From Acidimicrobiia bacterium UBA5794 (GTDB lineage Bacteria > Actinomycetota > Acidimicrobiia > Spongiisociales > UBA5794): a stretch of DNA of 64,000 nt. The position numbers and the translations under genes are program-made. The stretch spans positions 15,246 to 79,245 of the forward strand of contig DIDS01000007.1 of NCBI GenBank assembly GCA_002418265.1, given 5' to 3'. The notes beneath the pieces are model-generated. The model saw only the letters and a list, made by a program, of their open reading frames with translations. It was not told the origin of the DNA and made no database searches. Of the stretch, positions 26,264-35,359 are shown piece by piece (the first letter of the stretch is position 1; every line of letters begins with the position of its first letter).

Positions 26264-28435
26264 TTCCAGTGGGGCCCAGGCCAGGAGTAGGCGCTTCGTG
26301 CCGGGGCCATCGAAGACAACAACGGCTTCAGCTCGCTCACCGGCTCCGACGATGTCGCGGACGACGCCCTCTCCCCAATGGGAGTGGCGCACCCGGTCGC
26401 CAGCCTCGATGTCGGCGTCGGAAACAGTCGATGTTGGGGTTCTCGCCTCCATCGTCGCCGATCTCCGTGTCCGCTTGGTCTTGTGGGTGAGGCTCGCTGG
26501 TATCTCGCTGAGGAACCTGCTCGGGCCGTTGAAGTTGTTCTGACCCCACAGATTCCGGCTCCACGCCCTGGTGAGGTACAGGCGCTCCTCGGCCCGTGTG
26601 ATTCCTACGTAACAGAGGCGCCGCTCCTCCTCAAGTTCCTTGGGATCACCAAGCGCCCTCACGTGGGGAAAGACCCCATCTTCGAGTCCCGTGAGAAATG
26701 CCACGGGGAACTCAAGGCCCTTAGCGTTGTGCAGCGTCATGAGGGTCACGTTCGACGCTTCGATCTTGGCATCGGCGTCGGCCACGAGACTTATGGCCTC
26801 AAGGAACATCTGGAGTTTCCCTGTCCCGTCGAGTGCCGCCCACTCGTCTGGTCCGACAGATGCTGGTCCCGTCTCTGCAAACTCGGCTGCCGCGCTCTGG
26901 AGCTCCTTGAGGTTCTCCTCACGACCCATCGCCTCGATGCTGCGTTCGGCCCGGACGGAGTCGAGATATCCCGTGTCATAGAGCACCGCCTCGACCGCTG
27001 CCTCGGGACCGAGTGCAGCCTTGGTTGCCACGACGTCCATGAGAGCAACAAATTCGAGAATCGACCTCTTGGCGCGTTCGGTCAGCTGGTCGATCTCGCC
27101 AGCTCGGCGAAGGGCATCCATGAAACCGATAGCTTCGCGTTCGGCAAACCGGTCAACATGCGCGATCGTCGTATCACCAATCGAACGCCGCGGAACATTG
27201 ATGATTCGCTTCAACGCCACCTGGTCGTCCGGATTGACCACGGATCGCAGATATGCAAGCGCGTCCTTCACTTCCCTGCGGTCGTAGTACTTGAGTCCAC
27301 CAATGACCTGATAGGCCACGCCAAAGCGGACAAACAGTTCCTCAATCACTCGTGATTGGGCGTTGGTCCGGTAGAACACTGCGATGTCGCTCAACGCCAT
27401 GTCGAGGTCTTCGAGACGGGCAATCTCTTCTGCGATGAACGCAGCCTCCTCGTGTTCATCCTGGCCCTCAAAGACGACGATTTGCTCGCCAGATCCCTCA
27501 TCGGTCCAAAGCTTCTTTGGCTGCCGGGTTGTGTTGTTGACGATGACGGCGTTTGCTGCGTCCAGAATCGTTTGGGTCGATCGGTAGTTCTGTTCGAGCA
27601 GGATCAGCCTGGCGTCGGGATAGTCCTTTTCAAACGCCATGATGTTGCGCATGTCGGCACCCCGGAAGGCGTAGATCGACTGGTCAGAATCTCCAACGAC
27701 ACAGATGTTTCTGTGTTTGTCTGCGAGCATCTTCACAAGAATGTACTGGGCGTGATTGGTGTCCTGATACTCGTCAACGAGGATGTACCGAAACTTGGTC
27801 TGCCATCGGTCAAGTACTGCGGGAAACGCTTGGAGCAGCTCAACGGTGAGCTTGAGGATGTCGTCAAAATCGACCGCTGACGCCTCAACCAACCTTTGTT
27901 GATACAGCCGATAAATGTCTGAAACCTTGTCGTGGTAGAACCCAGCGTCTTGGGAAGCAAAGGTCTCGTGATCGATCAGCTCGTTCTTGGCTTTTGAGAT
28001 CGCACCCTTGATTCGCCGAGGGGGAAACCGTTTCGTATCAAGGTCGAGGTCCTTGATACACATCGATATGAGTCGGACCGCATCAGCCTCGTCGTATATC
28101 GAAAAGGAGCTCCGGTAACCGAATCTGTGGATCTCCTGTCGAAGGATTCGCACGCATGCAGAGTGGAAGGTTGAGACCCACATGTTGTAGGCAACGCCGC
28201 CCACGAGATCGGCGACGCGTTCTTTCATCTCACCAGCAGCCTTGTTCGTGAATGTGATCGCCAGAATGTCGTACGGAGATACGTTCAGGTCCCGAATGAG
28301 ATGCGCGATCCGGAACGTCAGAACCCGTGTTTTCCCCGATCCGGCACCAGCAATCACAAGCACAGGACCCTCGGTCGCTGCGACGGCTTCGCGTTGGGTC
28401 GGATTGAGATGCGCAAAGAGCGGGGATTCAGTCAC
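26255..28435 (-). CDS. pcrA: UvrD/PcrA/Rep-family DNA helicase
   Basis: 726 residues. SF1 motifs in order: Q-motif LNPTQREAVAA, Walker A GAGSGKT at 30-36, TFTNKAAGEMKERV (Ia), VDEYQDTNHAQ (II), VVGDSDQSIYAFRGA (III), LEQNYRS (IV), LMTLHNAKGLEFPVAFL (V) and CYVGITRAEERLYL (VI). The C-terminal Tudor-like part (RVRHSHWGEGVVRDIVG) is the RNA-polymerase-binding region typical of PcrA. A 3'-5' helicase for repair and transcription-coupled conflicts. It ends inside a heptamer repeat. Confidence 0.95.
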   Translation of the reverse strand: MTESPLFAHLNPTQREAVAATEGPVLVIAGAGSGKTRVLTFRIAHLIRDLNVSPYDILAITFTNKAAGEMKERVADLVGGVAYNMWVSTFHSACVRILRQEIHRFGYRSSFSIYDEADAVRLISMCIKDLDLDTKRFPPRRIKGAISKAKNELIDHETFASQDAGFYHDKVSDIYRLYQQRLVEASAVDFDDILKLTVELLQAFPAVLDRWQTKFRYILVDEYQDTNHAQYILVKMLADKHRNICVVGDSDQSIYAFRGADMRNIMAFEKDYPDARLILLEQNYRSTQTILDAANAVIVNNTTRQPKKLWTDEGSGEQIVVFEGQDEHEEAAFIAEEIARLEDLDMALSDIAVFYRTNAQSRVIEELFVRFGVAYQVIGGLKYYDRREVKDALAYLRSVVNPDDQVALKRIINVPRRSIGDTTIAHVDRFAEREAIGFMDALRRAGEIDQLTERAKRSILEFVALMDVVATKAALGPEAAVEAVLYDTGYLDSVRAERSIEAMGREENLKELQSAAAEFAETGPASVGPDEWAALDGTGKLQMFLEAISLVADADAKIEASNVTLMTLHNAKGLEFPVAFLTGLEDGVFPHVRALGDPKELEEERRLCYVGITRAEERLYLTRAWSRNLWGQNNFNGPSRFLSEIPASLTHKTKRTRRSATMEARTPTSTVSDADIEAGDRVRHSHWGEGVVRDIVGAGERAEAVVVFDGPGTKRLLLAWAPLEKV

Positions 28436-28457
28436 GCTCCGAGTGTAAGTCGGAGGG

Positions 28458-28514
28458 CCGATGACCGATGACCGATGACCGATGACCGATGAAAGCTGTG
28501 AGCTGTGAGCTGAA
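28458..28514. repeat. Compound heptamer array (CCGATGA)x5 plus AGCTGTG units
   Basis: Five perfect CCGATGA units (28458-28492), then AGCTGTG, AGCTGTG, AGCTGAA (28494-28514). CCGATGA is the reverse complement phase of the TCATCGG family and AGCTGTG that of TCACAGC. It lies between the pcrA start and the cheA-like stop, ending 6 bp from the latter. Confidence 0.92.
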
Positions 28515-28519
28515 AGCTC

Positions 28520-31069
28520 CTATTCCACAGTTACGGCTTCGGCAATCAGCTTGCTCAGCTTCTCCACGAGGGCACCCTTCTTGAAGTCTGACTTGTCGAA
28601 GATTGCATCGGCGCCCGCAAGCTCGGCGCGCTCCTTGTCCTCTTGCGACGCGACTCCCGAGAGCATCACGATGGGAATGCTTCCGTAGCGCTGTCGAACC
28701 AGGTGGATAAGAGCTACCCCATCAGCCCGTGGCATCGAGAAATCGACGACCAACGCATCGATCTTGCTCTCACCAAGCACCGACAGCGCATCTGCGACCG
28801 AACCTGCCGAGAGGGTGGCAAACCCGTGCGATGCAAGAACGCCCGACACGACCTGTCGAACTCCCTGACTGTCGTCAACGACGAGAACCGTGCTGACCGG
28901 TCCCGATGCTCGGATCTCGTCGTCCTGGAGGCTCGACGCCAGACGCCCGGCGTCGACGAGCAGCACCGTGTCATCACCGCCGAGAAGCGCCACTCCGGTG
29001 ACCACCGTGGATCCCGACAGGAGTGGCCCAAGGTCCTTCGTGACGACCTCCCGAACATCGAGCGTCCTGTCGACGGCAAGGGCAATTGGACCGAGTGGGC
29101 TCTGGATGATCATGACCTCCGCCGGCATGCCCTCAACATCAAGCCCCGCTACCGTTGCGAACGATGAGTACGGAATCCGTCCATCGTCGAAGGTGATCGT
29201 CGAGCCTCGCTCGGATACCTCAATCTCAACTTCGCCGATGGGAACCGATCCGACAACGGTCGCTTCGGGAAGACCCCATGAGCGACCGCCAGCCTCGAAC
29301 AGCTGAGCTCTTTGGAGGGCGCGGTGCGCGGGAATGGTGATCGTAAATGTCACACCATCGGACGACGACGTCATCGCAAGCGAGCCGTACACCTCTTCGA
29401 CAATCTGGGAGATTCGGAACAAACCATCTCCATCGCCTGTGAACTCAGACGATTGAGGATTCGTTGAGAAGCCTTCGGAAAACAATGCAGCCCGCAACTC
29501 CTCCGAGGATGGATCGCCCTCAACGAGACCGAGTCCCAGCGCGGTTTCTCGCACCGCTGTCCAATCGATACCGGCGCCGTCGTCCGCCACCTCGATCGTC
29601 ACATGCTGGCCGTCGCTCTTGAACCCCACAGAAACGGTTCCCTTCGAAGACTTGCCAGCACGGACACGGTCTTCGTGTGGCTCGATTCCGTGTACGACCG
29701 CATTCACCATCAGCTGGCGTACGACTTCACCGACGCGGTCAACCATCTGCCGATCGACAATGGTGTCTTCACCGGTGACGATAAGCTCAACGCGTTTCTC
29801 ACACTTCTTGGCGAGATACTTCATCACCTGTGGCAGTGTCGCCAGTGTGGATTCCATGGAAAGAGATGTCAGCCCCAATGCACGATGCTCAAGATCCATC
29901 GACGAACGTCTCACAGTCTCGATCGCCTCAAGCGCACCCTCGGCTGCGGGAATCGACCTCGCCTCCGCCGTCTGGAGAACGTGACCTGCGTGTGTGCTGA
30001 GAGACTGCAGATCCATGCGCAGAGCTGCGACATCATTGATCATGCGGTACAACCGCCCGGCATTGACCGGGACCGACTCCTCGGCCGCCCACGCCTCGAC
30101 GGCGCTGGCGAGGCCCCCGAGTCCGTAGACCGGAATCGCGTCACCATCGAGCATCGACCCTTCAATGTCGAGAAAAGAAATGTCGATGTCTCCGTCGATC
30201 ACCGCCATCGGATCCGACGCGGTACGTTGGGCAGCGGCGGCTAACTCATCGGGCTGTGTGCGATGAGTAGCCGCAGCCTGCCCTGCTCCGCCCGCGAAGG
30301 CAGATCTCACGATCTCAATGGTGACGACAGGCATCCCGAGCTTGCCGTCCGGGCCAGGCTCGAACACGAGCCTGTCTTCCAGGTCTGGGCTGTCGTCCGG
30401 TAGGGGACTGTCCTCCGGGACAGGGCTGTCTTCCGGTGCGGGACCCAGATCTTCCGGTGGTGATGCAGCGATCTCCGCAGGCGATATCGGAATCTCGATG
30501 GTCTCGGGAACATCGGGAGTCGGATGACGGTCATCGGGTGTCGGATGTCGGTCGTCCGACGTCGGTGGTTCACCATCGGACGTCGGTGGTTCATCACCGG
30601 TGGGCGATGAACGATCGTCGATGGTCAGTCGGACGTCGTAGGTCTTCACCTCGACTGGTTCTGCAAACATCGGCTCTGGCAGCTCGGCAAGTCTCGCCGG
30701 TTCATTGATCAGGGTTCGGATTGCCTCAATTGCTCCGGAGACCCCATCAGGATCGCCACCCAAGGCATCCGGTAGCGCCTCGACCAAGAGGCTGAGCGCC
30801 CTTCCGAGCATCACGGCAGGTTGAATCTCACCGTGTTGAATCCAACGCCAGACAACCTCACAGGTCTCGCCTCCCCTGGCGATCACCTCGTGCCCCATGA
30901 CCCGGCCGGTCCCCTTGATGGTGTGACCTTCGCGCACCATTCGTCCCGCAAGCTCGATGGTCACTTGGCCGTCGATGATGGCCTTGGCGCCTTCGGCCAG
31001 GGATGACGCCCGTTCAGTGAGTTCCTCACGGAACAGACTCTCGAGGTCGGGATCGTATTGCACAGCCAT
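28520..31069 (-). CDS. CheA-type hybrid histidine kinase with C-terminal receiver
   Basis: 849 residues. An Hpt domain at the N-terminus has phospho-acceptor H49 in REGHTIKGTG. A long Pro/Asp/Ser-rich linker (about 145-270) follows, then dimer and HATPase domains (LMVNAVVHGIEPHEDR, VADDGAGID, GDGDGLFRI), a CheW-like domain, and a receiver with DD near its start, phospho-acceptor D776 (VVDFSMPRADG) and K in FDKSD. It resembles CheA/PilL-type kinases. No receptor, CheW, CheY, CheB/R, flagellar or pilus gene is near, so its pathway is unknown. The linker contains a 7-residue repeat encoded by heptamers. Confidence 0.87.
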   Translation of the reverse strand: MAVQYDPDLESLFREELTERASSLAEGAKAIIDGQVTIELAGRMVREGHTIKGTGRVMGHEVIARGGETCEVVWRWIQHGEIQPAVMLGRALSLLVEALPDALGGDPDGVSGAIEAIRTLINEPARLAELPEPMFAEPVEVKTYDVRLTIDDRSSPTGDEPPTSDGEPPTSDDRHPTPDDRHPTPDVPETIEIPISPAEIAASPPEDLGPAPEDSPVPEDSPLPDDSPDLEDRLVFEPGPDGKLGMPVVTIEIVRSAFAGGAGQAAATHRTQPDELAAAAQRTASDPMAVIDGDIDISFLDIEGSMLDGDAIPVYGLGGLASAVEAWAAEESVPVNAGRLYRMINDVAALRMDLQSLSTHAGHVLQTAEARSIPAAEGALEAIETVRRSSMDLEHRALGLTSLSMESTLATLPQVMKYLAKKCEKRVELIVTGEDTIVDRQMVDRVGEVVRQLMVNAVVHGIEPHEDRVRAGKSSKGTVSVGFKSDGQHVTIEVADDGAGIDWTAVRETALGLGLVEGDPSSEELRAALFSEGFSTNPQSSEFTGDGDGLFRISQIVEEVYGSLAMTSSSDGVTFTITIPAHRALQRAQLFEAGGRSWGLPEATVVGSVPIGEVEIEVSERGSTITFDDGRIPYSSFATVAGLDVEGMPAEVMIIQSPLGPIALAVDRTLDVREVVTKDLGPLLSGSTVVTGVALLGGDDTVLLVDAGRLASSLQDDEIRASGPVSTVLVVDDSQGVRQVVSGVLASHGFATLSAGSVADALSVLGESKIDALVVDFSMPRADGVALIHLVRQRYGSIPIVMLSGVASQEDKERAELAGADAIFDKSDFKKGALVEKLSKLIAEAVTVE
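30513..30596. repeat. In-phase degenerate heptamers inside the CheA-like coding region
   Basis: Twelve consecutive 7-bp units of the general form TCGGNNG (for example TCGGATG, TCGGTCG, TCGGTGG, with TTCACCA-type variants). Because 7 is prime to 3, the peptide repeats every 7 residues: units like DDRHPTP, DDRHPTP, DGEPPTS. The unit is close to the intergenic TCGGTCA repeat. This suggests the intergenic repeat expanded into, or arose from, a linker that tolerates it. Confidence 0.75.
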
Positions 31070-31150
31070 TCATGTCCCTGCGTTGCCGCATTGGTTCTAC
31101 TGTGCGATATCGGACATACCGGCATAGGTCTTAAGGACTATGGGCTTTTC

Positions 31151-31289
31151 AGAAGTCAGAAGTCAGAAGTCAGAGGCGCTCCAAACACCGTCCTCCAGCG
31201 TAAACGAGAATGGATTCTGAAGTCGGAGGTTGGCAATCGGTCATCGGTCATCGGTCATCGGTCATCGGTCATCGGTTGTCGGTAATCCG
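31151..31289. repeat. Two heptamer arrays downstream of guaA
   Basis: (AGAAGTC)x3 at 31151-31171, then at 31234-31289 CAATCGG, five perfect TCATCGG, TTGTCGG and TAATCCG. The second array ends two bases before the guaA stop codon. The first lies about 80 bp from the cheA-like start. Between them is a short unique stretch with CCGTCCTCC, a fragment of the GC-hairpin element. Confidence 0.92.
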
Positions 31290-31291
31290 AA

Positions 31292-32860
31292 TTACTCCCA
31301 CTCGATGGTGGCGGGGGGCTTCGACGAGATGTCATAGGCGACGCGGTTGATGCCAGGCACCTCGTTGATTACGCGAGACGAGATCTTGGCCAGTACGTCG
31401 TAGGGGATGCGTGCCCAATCAGCGGTCATGGCATCGTCGGAGGTCACAGCCCGCAGAATGAGTGGATAGGCGTAGGTCCGTCCGTCACCTTGCACCCCCA
31501 CGCTCTTGATTGCTGGGAGCACACCGAACGACTGCCAGATCTCTCGGTACAGCCCGGCTTTGCGGATCTCGTCGAGGACAATTGCGTCCGCGGCCCGGAG
31601 AATGTCGAGCCGCTCAATCGTGACGTCACCAATGATTCGCACCGCAAGTCCCGGACCGGGAAAGGGCTGGCGCCACACGATCTCTTCAGGAAGTCCGAGC
31701 TCCTCACCCACGCCGCGAACCTCATCCTTGAAGAGATCCCTCAGCGGTTCGACGAGATCAAAGTTCATGTCATCAGGCAGACCACCGACATTGTGATGGC
31801 TCTTGATCTTCGCAGCGTCCTTGGTACCCGATTCGATCACATCGGGATACAACGTGCCTTGGACGAGGTAGTCGGCACCGTCAATATCGGCGGCAACCTC
31901 TTCAAACACTCGGATGAACGTTTCCCCAATGATTTTCCGCTTTTCCTCTGGATCCGTGACACCTGACAGCGCATCGAGAAACCTGTCCTGAGCCTGGACA
32001 TGGATCAGGTTCATGTGGAAGTGGTTACGGAACGTTTCCTCAACCTGATCGCCCTCACCCATTCGCATCAACCCGTGGTCAACAAAAACGCACACCAGCT
32101 TGTCACCTATCGCCCTGTGGACCAACGCGGCGGCAACAGACGAGTCAACACCACCAGACAACCCGCAAATCGCAGTGCATTCCCCGACCATCTCGCGAAT
32201 TGACGCGACGGACCGTGCGATGATGCTTTCGTTCGTCCACGACGGTCGTGCTCCACAGGCATCGAAAAGGAACCGCTCAAGAACCGCTTGTCCGTGTTCT
32301 GTGTGTCCAACCTCGGGATGGAACTGCACCCCATACAAGCCCCGCTCGCGGTCTTCCATGGCGGCCACCGCTGCATCGGGTGTTGAGGCTGTCACTGTGA
32401 ATCCCTCGGGTGCGGCGGACACGGCGTCGTTGTGACTCATCCACACCGTTTGCACCTCGGGAAGTTCTCTGAAGAGACCGCCATCATCAGAGACGGTGAG
32501 CTCGGCGGGTCCGAACTCAGATGTCCCCGTCGGGGCGACGGTCCCACCGAGCGCCTTTGCAAGCACCTGATGGCCGTAACAGATCCCAAGCACCGGAATC
32601 CCAAGACTGAAGATCGTCTCATCGATCCCATATGCGTCGGTGGCATACACCGAAGCTGGACCTCCCGAGAGGATGATTCCGATCGGCTCCTTGGCCCGCA
32701 CCTCCTCGGCGATTATCTCGCGAGATACGATTTCGGAAAAGACGTTGGCTTCACGAACCCGTCGTGCAATCAACTGGGCGTACTGAGCCCCGAAATCGAC
32801 GACGAGCACCCTGTCGAAGTCACCCGTGGATGCGTGGCCAGAGACCGATGGTGCCCCCAT
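31292..32860 (-). CDS. guaA: GMP synthase (glutamine-hydrolysing)
   Basis: 522 residues. Class I amidotransferase domain with the nucleophile C94 (GICYGHQ) and the His-x-Glu partner in VQFHPEVGHTEHG near 180. ATP-pyrophosphatase P-loop GLSGGVDSS near 235. C-terminal dimerisation domain with RQPFPGPGLAVRIIG near 400. Converts XMP to GMP. Its start overlaps the guaB3 stop, so IMP to XMP to GMP is encoded as one unit. Confidence 0.95.
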   Translation of the reverse strand: MGAPSVSGHASTGDFDRVLVVDFGAQYAQLIARRVREANVFSEIVSREIIAEEVRAKEPIGIILSGGPASVYATDAYGIDETIFSLGIPVLGICYGHQVLAKALGGTVAPTGTSEFGPAELTVSDDGGLFRELPEVQTVWMSHNDAVSAAPEGFTVTASTPDAAVAAMEDRERGLYGVQFHPEVGHTEHGQAVLERFLFDACGARPSWTNESIIARSVASIREMVGECTAICGLSGGVDSSVAAALVHRAIGDKLVCVFVDHGLMRMGEGDQVEETFRNHFHMNLIHVQAQDRFLDALSGVTDPEEKRKIIGETFIRVFEEVAADIDGADYLVQGTLYPDVIESGTKDAAKIKSHHNVGGLPDDMNFDLVEPLRDLFKDEVRGVGEELGLPEEIVWRQPFPGPGLAVRIIGDVTIERLDILRAADAIVLDEIRKAGLYREIWQSFGVLPAIKSVGVQGDGRTYAYPLILRAVTSDDAMTADWARIPYDVLAKISSRVINEVPGINRVAYDISSKPPATIEWE

Positions 32861-34017
32861 CAGCCCATCCCCACGCCCTGGGATCGTTGCAGCCGCTTTC
32901 CCTCTGTCTGGAGGGCGGGGGCAACCATGACTTCGGCCTTCTGGAATTCCTTGACCGTCGCATATCCGGTGGTGGCCATCGAACCTCGGAGTCCACCAAA
33001 CAGGTTTCTTCGCCCGTCGTTCTCGTGTGCGGGACCAACAAGAATCTCCTCAAGGGATCCAAGCGTCCCCGTTTCAACGCGGGAGCCACGAGGAAGTGTT
33101 GGATGGAAGGTCGCCATCCCCCAGTGATAGCCACCCGAGGGCGACTCAGAACTCGATGCAATGGGCGATCCAAGCATGACAGCATCAGCACCACAAGCGA
33201 TTGCTTTGGAAATGTCTCCCCCGGTTCGCATCCCACCATCAGCAATGACGTGGACGTAGCGACCCGTCTCCTCAAGGTATGAGGTACGAGCTCCTGCAGC
33301 ATCGGCGATTGCCGTGGCCTGCGGCACACCGATACCGAGCACACCCCGCGTGGTGCATGCCGCCCCCGGACCAACACCGACCAGGACCCCGATGGCACCG
33401 GTGCGCATGAGGTGGAGAGCACCTGAATAGGAGGCACAGCCCCCGACGATAACCGGCATCTCAACTTCGCGAATGAAGGCATAAAGATCAAGGGGCTCCG
33501 TTCGTGAACTCACATGCTCAGCAGACACGACCGTCCCCTGGATGACGAGAACATCAAGCCCGCCCGCCTTGGCGTAATCGATGTAGGTAGCCACATTCTG
33601 AGGCGTGAGACTTCCGCATGCGGCGACGCCAGCAGCCTTGATCTCCCGTACCCGCTGCGTGATGAGCTCCGGTTTCACCGGCATCGCATACAGCTCCTGC
33701 ATACGTTGGGTGGCCTTTTCGTTTGCCAACGATGCAATCTCGTCGTAGACGGGTATCGGATCCTCGTAACGTGTCCACAGTCCCTCAAGGTTGAGACACG
33801 CCAGGCCGCCGAGCCTGCCGATCTCGATCGCAGTGGCTGGGGTGACAGCTGAGTCCATGCCGGACGCCATCAAAGGAAGATCAAAGGTGAATGCATCGAG
33901 TTCCCACGACAGATCAACATCTCGTGGATCTCTGGTGCGTCGTGAAGGCACGATCGCAATGTCATCGAATCCCCATGCTCGTCGACCCGTTTTTGCGATA
34001 CCGATCTCGATTTCCAC
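32860..34017 (-). CDS. guaB3: GuaB3-family IMP dehydrogenase-related protein
   Basis: 385 residues from GTG 34017, chosen because CGGAGG lies 7 bases upstream; a start 9 codons earlier lacks this. The TIM-barrel core of IMPDH is present with no CBS pair, as in the actinobacterial GuaB3 group. The loop GPGAACTTRGVLGIG carries the catalytic cysteine, and VHVIADGGMRTGGDISKAIACGADAVMLGSP binds phosphate. It may be the working IMPDH or a paralogue, since the main guaB is not in the window. Direct coupling to guaA supports a role in GMP synthesis. Confidence 0.9.
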   Translation of the reverse strand: MEIEIGIAKTGRRAWGFDDIAIVPSRRTRDPRDVDLSWELDAFTFDLPLMASGMDSAVTPATAIEIGRLGGLACLNLEGLWTRYEDPIPVYDEIASLANEKATQRMQELYAMPVKPELITQRVREIKAAGVAACGSLTPQNVATYIDYAKAGGLDVLVIQGTVVSAEHVSSRTEPLDLYAFIREVEMPVIVGGCASYSGALHLMRTGAIGVLVGVGPGAACTTRGVLGIGVPQATAIADAAGARTSYLEETGRYVHVIADGGMRTGGDISKAIACGADAVMLGSPIASSSESPSGGYHWGMATFHPTLPRGSRVETGTLGSLEEILVGPAHENDGRRNLFGGLRGSMATTGYATVKEFQKAEVMVAPALQTEGKRLQRSQGVGMG

Positions 34018-34108
34018 GAGAGAACCTCCGGTTGGTGCCAGCAATCGGCAGGCTACTCGTTCCTGGATACTGGTCGATCCCTGCCAAGCAAGGAAATGAA
34101 CCGGTGGA

Positions 34109-35104
34109 CTAGTAACCCCTTATTCCGACAGCCTCATAGACCTCACGCTGGTACCCGACTGAAAGCTCGCGAGCCTTCTCCCCCGAGGTTCGTAGCACGT
34201 CACGCACATCCCCGTTCTTCAAGGCGTTGTATGCGGCTTTGACAGGAGCCAGCTCTTCGATGACGGCTTCGGCAACCGCCGCCTTGAAGGCTCCGTAGCC
34301 ACCATCTCCATACTCCTCAACGAGGTCGTCGATCGACCGATCAGTGCAGGCTGCCATGATCTCAAGGAGATTCGATATACCTGGCTTTGCTTCGGTGTCG
34401 TAGCGGACAACAGGATCGCTGTCTGTGACGGCACTTTTGATCCGCTTGCTGATCACATCTGCGTTGTCAAGGATTGATATGGACGCCTTCGGCTGACTAT
34501 CAGACTTCGACATCTTCGAGGTCGGATCTGTCAACGACATGACACGCGCTGAGGTTTCGGGGATGTACGCCTCGGGGATCGGAAACACATCACCGAAGCG
34601 GTTGTTGAATCGTTCAGCAACATCTCGCGTCACCTCAAGGTGCTGTCGCTGATCATCGCCGACCGGAACAAGATTTGCTCGGTACAGCAGAATGTCGGCC
34701 GCCATCAGGACAGGGTACGAGTACAGGCCGAGGTTGGATGCGTGGCCCGCCGCTGTCTTGTCCTTGAATTGGGTCATACGGTTGAGCACACCCATTGGCA
34801 TGAGTGTGCTGAGAATCCACGCGAGTTCAACATGGCCGGAAACCTGGCTCTGGGTATACAGGAGCGAGCGAGCCGGATCAATTCCAAGCGCCAGAAGCAC
34901 TCGGGCTGTGTCAACCCTCGCCGCTTCGAGATCAGCAGGGTTGTACTCAACGGTCATGGCGTGCAGGTCGACGATGCAGTAGATCGCGTCGTAGTCACTC
35001 TGGAGTCGAGCCCAATTGCGGAATGCTCCGAGATAGTTCCCAAGATGCGGCTGCCCGGTGGGCTGCACCCCCGAAAAGATCCGCTGTTTTCCCTCGCCCC
35101 TCAC
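34109..35104 (-). CDS. trpS: Tryptophanyl-tRNA synthetase
   Basis: 331 residues from GTG 35104, which has AAAGGAC 7 bases upstream and gives the usual TrpS length; an in-frame ATG 21 codons upstream is unlikely. The class I HIGH-equivalent PHLGNY is at residues 19-24 and the KMSKS motif appears exactly as KMSKSD near 195. LLYRANLVPVGDDQRQHLEVTRDVAERFN is the Trp-binding helix region. Single gene. No T-box or trp leader is visible upstream. Confidence 0.94.
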   Translation of the reverse strand: MRGEGKQRIFSGVQPTGQPHLGNYLGAFRNWARLQSDYDAIYCIVDLHAMTVEYNPADLEAARVDTARVLLALGIDPARSLLYTQSQVSGHVELAWILSTLMPMGVLNRMTQFKDKTAAGHASNLGLYSYPVLMAADILLYRANLVPVGDDQRQHLEVTRDVAERFNNRFGDVFPIPEAYIPETSARVMSLTDPTSKMSKSDSQPKASISILDNADVISKRIKSAVTDSDPVVRYDTEAKPGISNLLEIMAACTDRSIDDLVEEYGDGGYGAFKAAVAEAVIEELAPVKAAYNALKNGDVRDVLRTSGEKARELSVGYQREVYEAVGIRGY

Positions 35105-35323
35105 GTGTGCGTCCTTTCCAGCAAAAACGCCGGCAATTGAATCGCCGGCGCTGCCCACAGTTGACATACGGCGATTCCTATTCGCCGGACCGCCAAATGC
35201 TGAGCTTCATTCTCATGCATCAACGATAGCTCAGTTTCTTGCCGATCTGCAGGTCCAGACATCGGAGCCAGCCCCTTCTGACGAATTGACCTAACCGCAG
35301 ATATGGTCCATACTTCTGAGTTC

Positions 35324-35359
35324 ATGACTGAGACCGCAACCACCATCATCATTATGTAG
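35324..35359 (+). CDS. Putative Thr/Ile leader peptide of cimA
   Basis: Eleven codons read MTETATTIIIM then TAG: four Thr and three consecutive Ile codons. A promoter-like TTGACC (35286) - 17 bp - CATACT (35309) would place transcription start close to the ATG, so the peptide may be translated leaderless, which is common in Actinomycetota. It is followed at once by two hairpins and then cimA, the first enzyme of an isoleucine route. The layout mirrors known amino acid attenuators such as ilv and thr leaders. Too short for routine gene finders. Confidence 0.65.
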   Translation: MTETATTIIIM

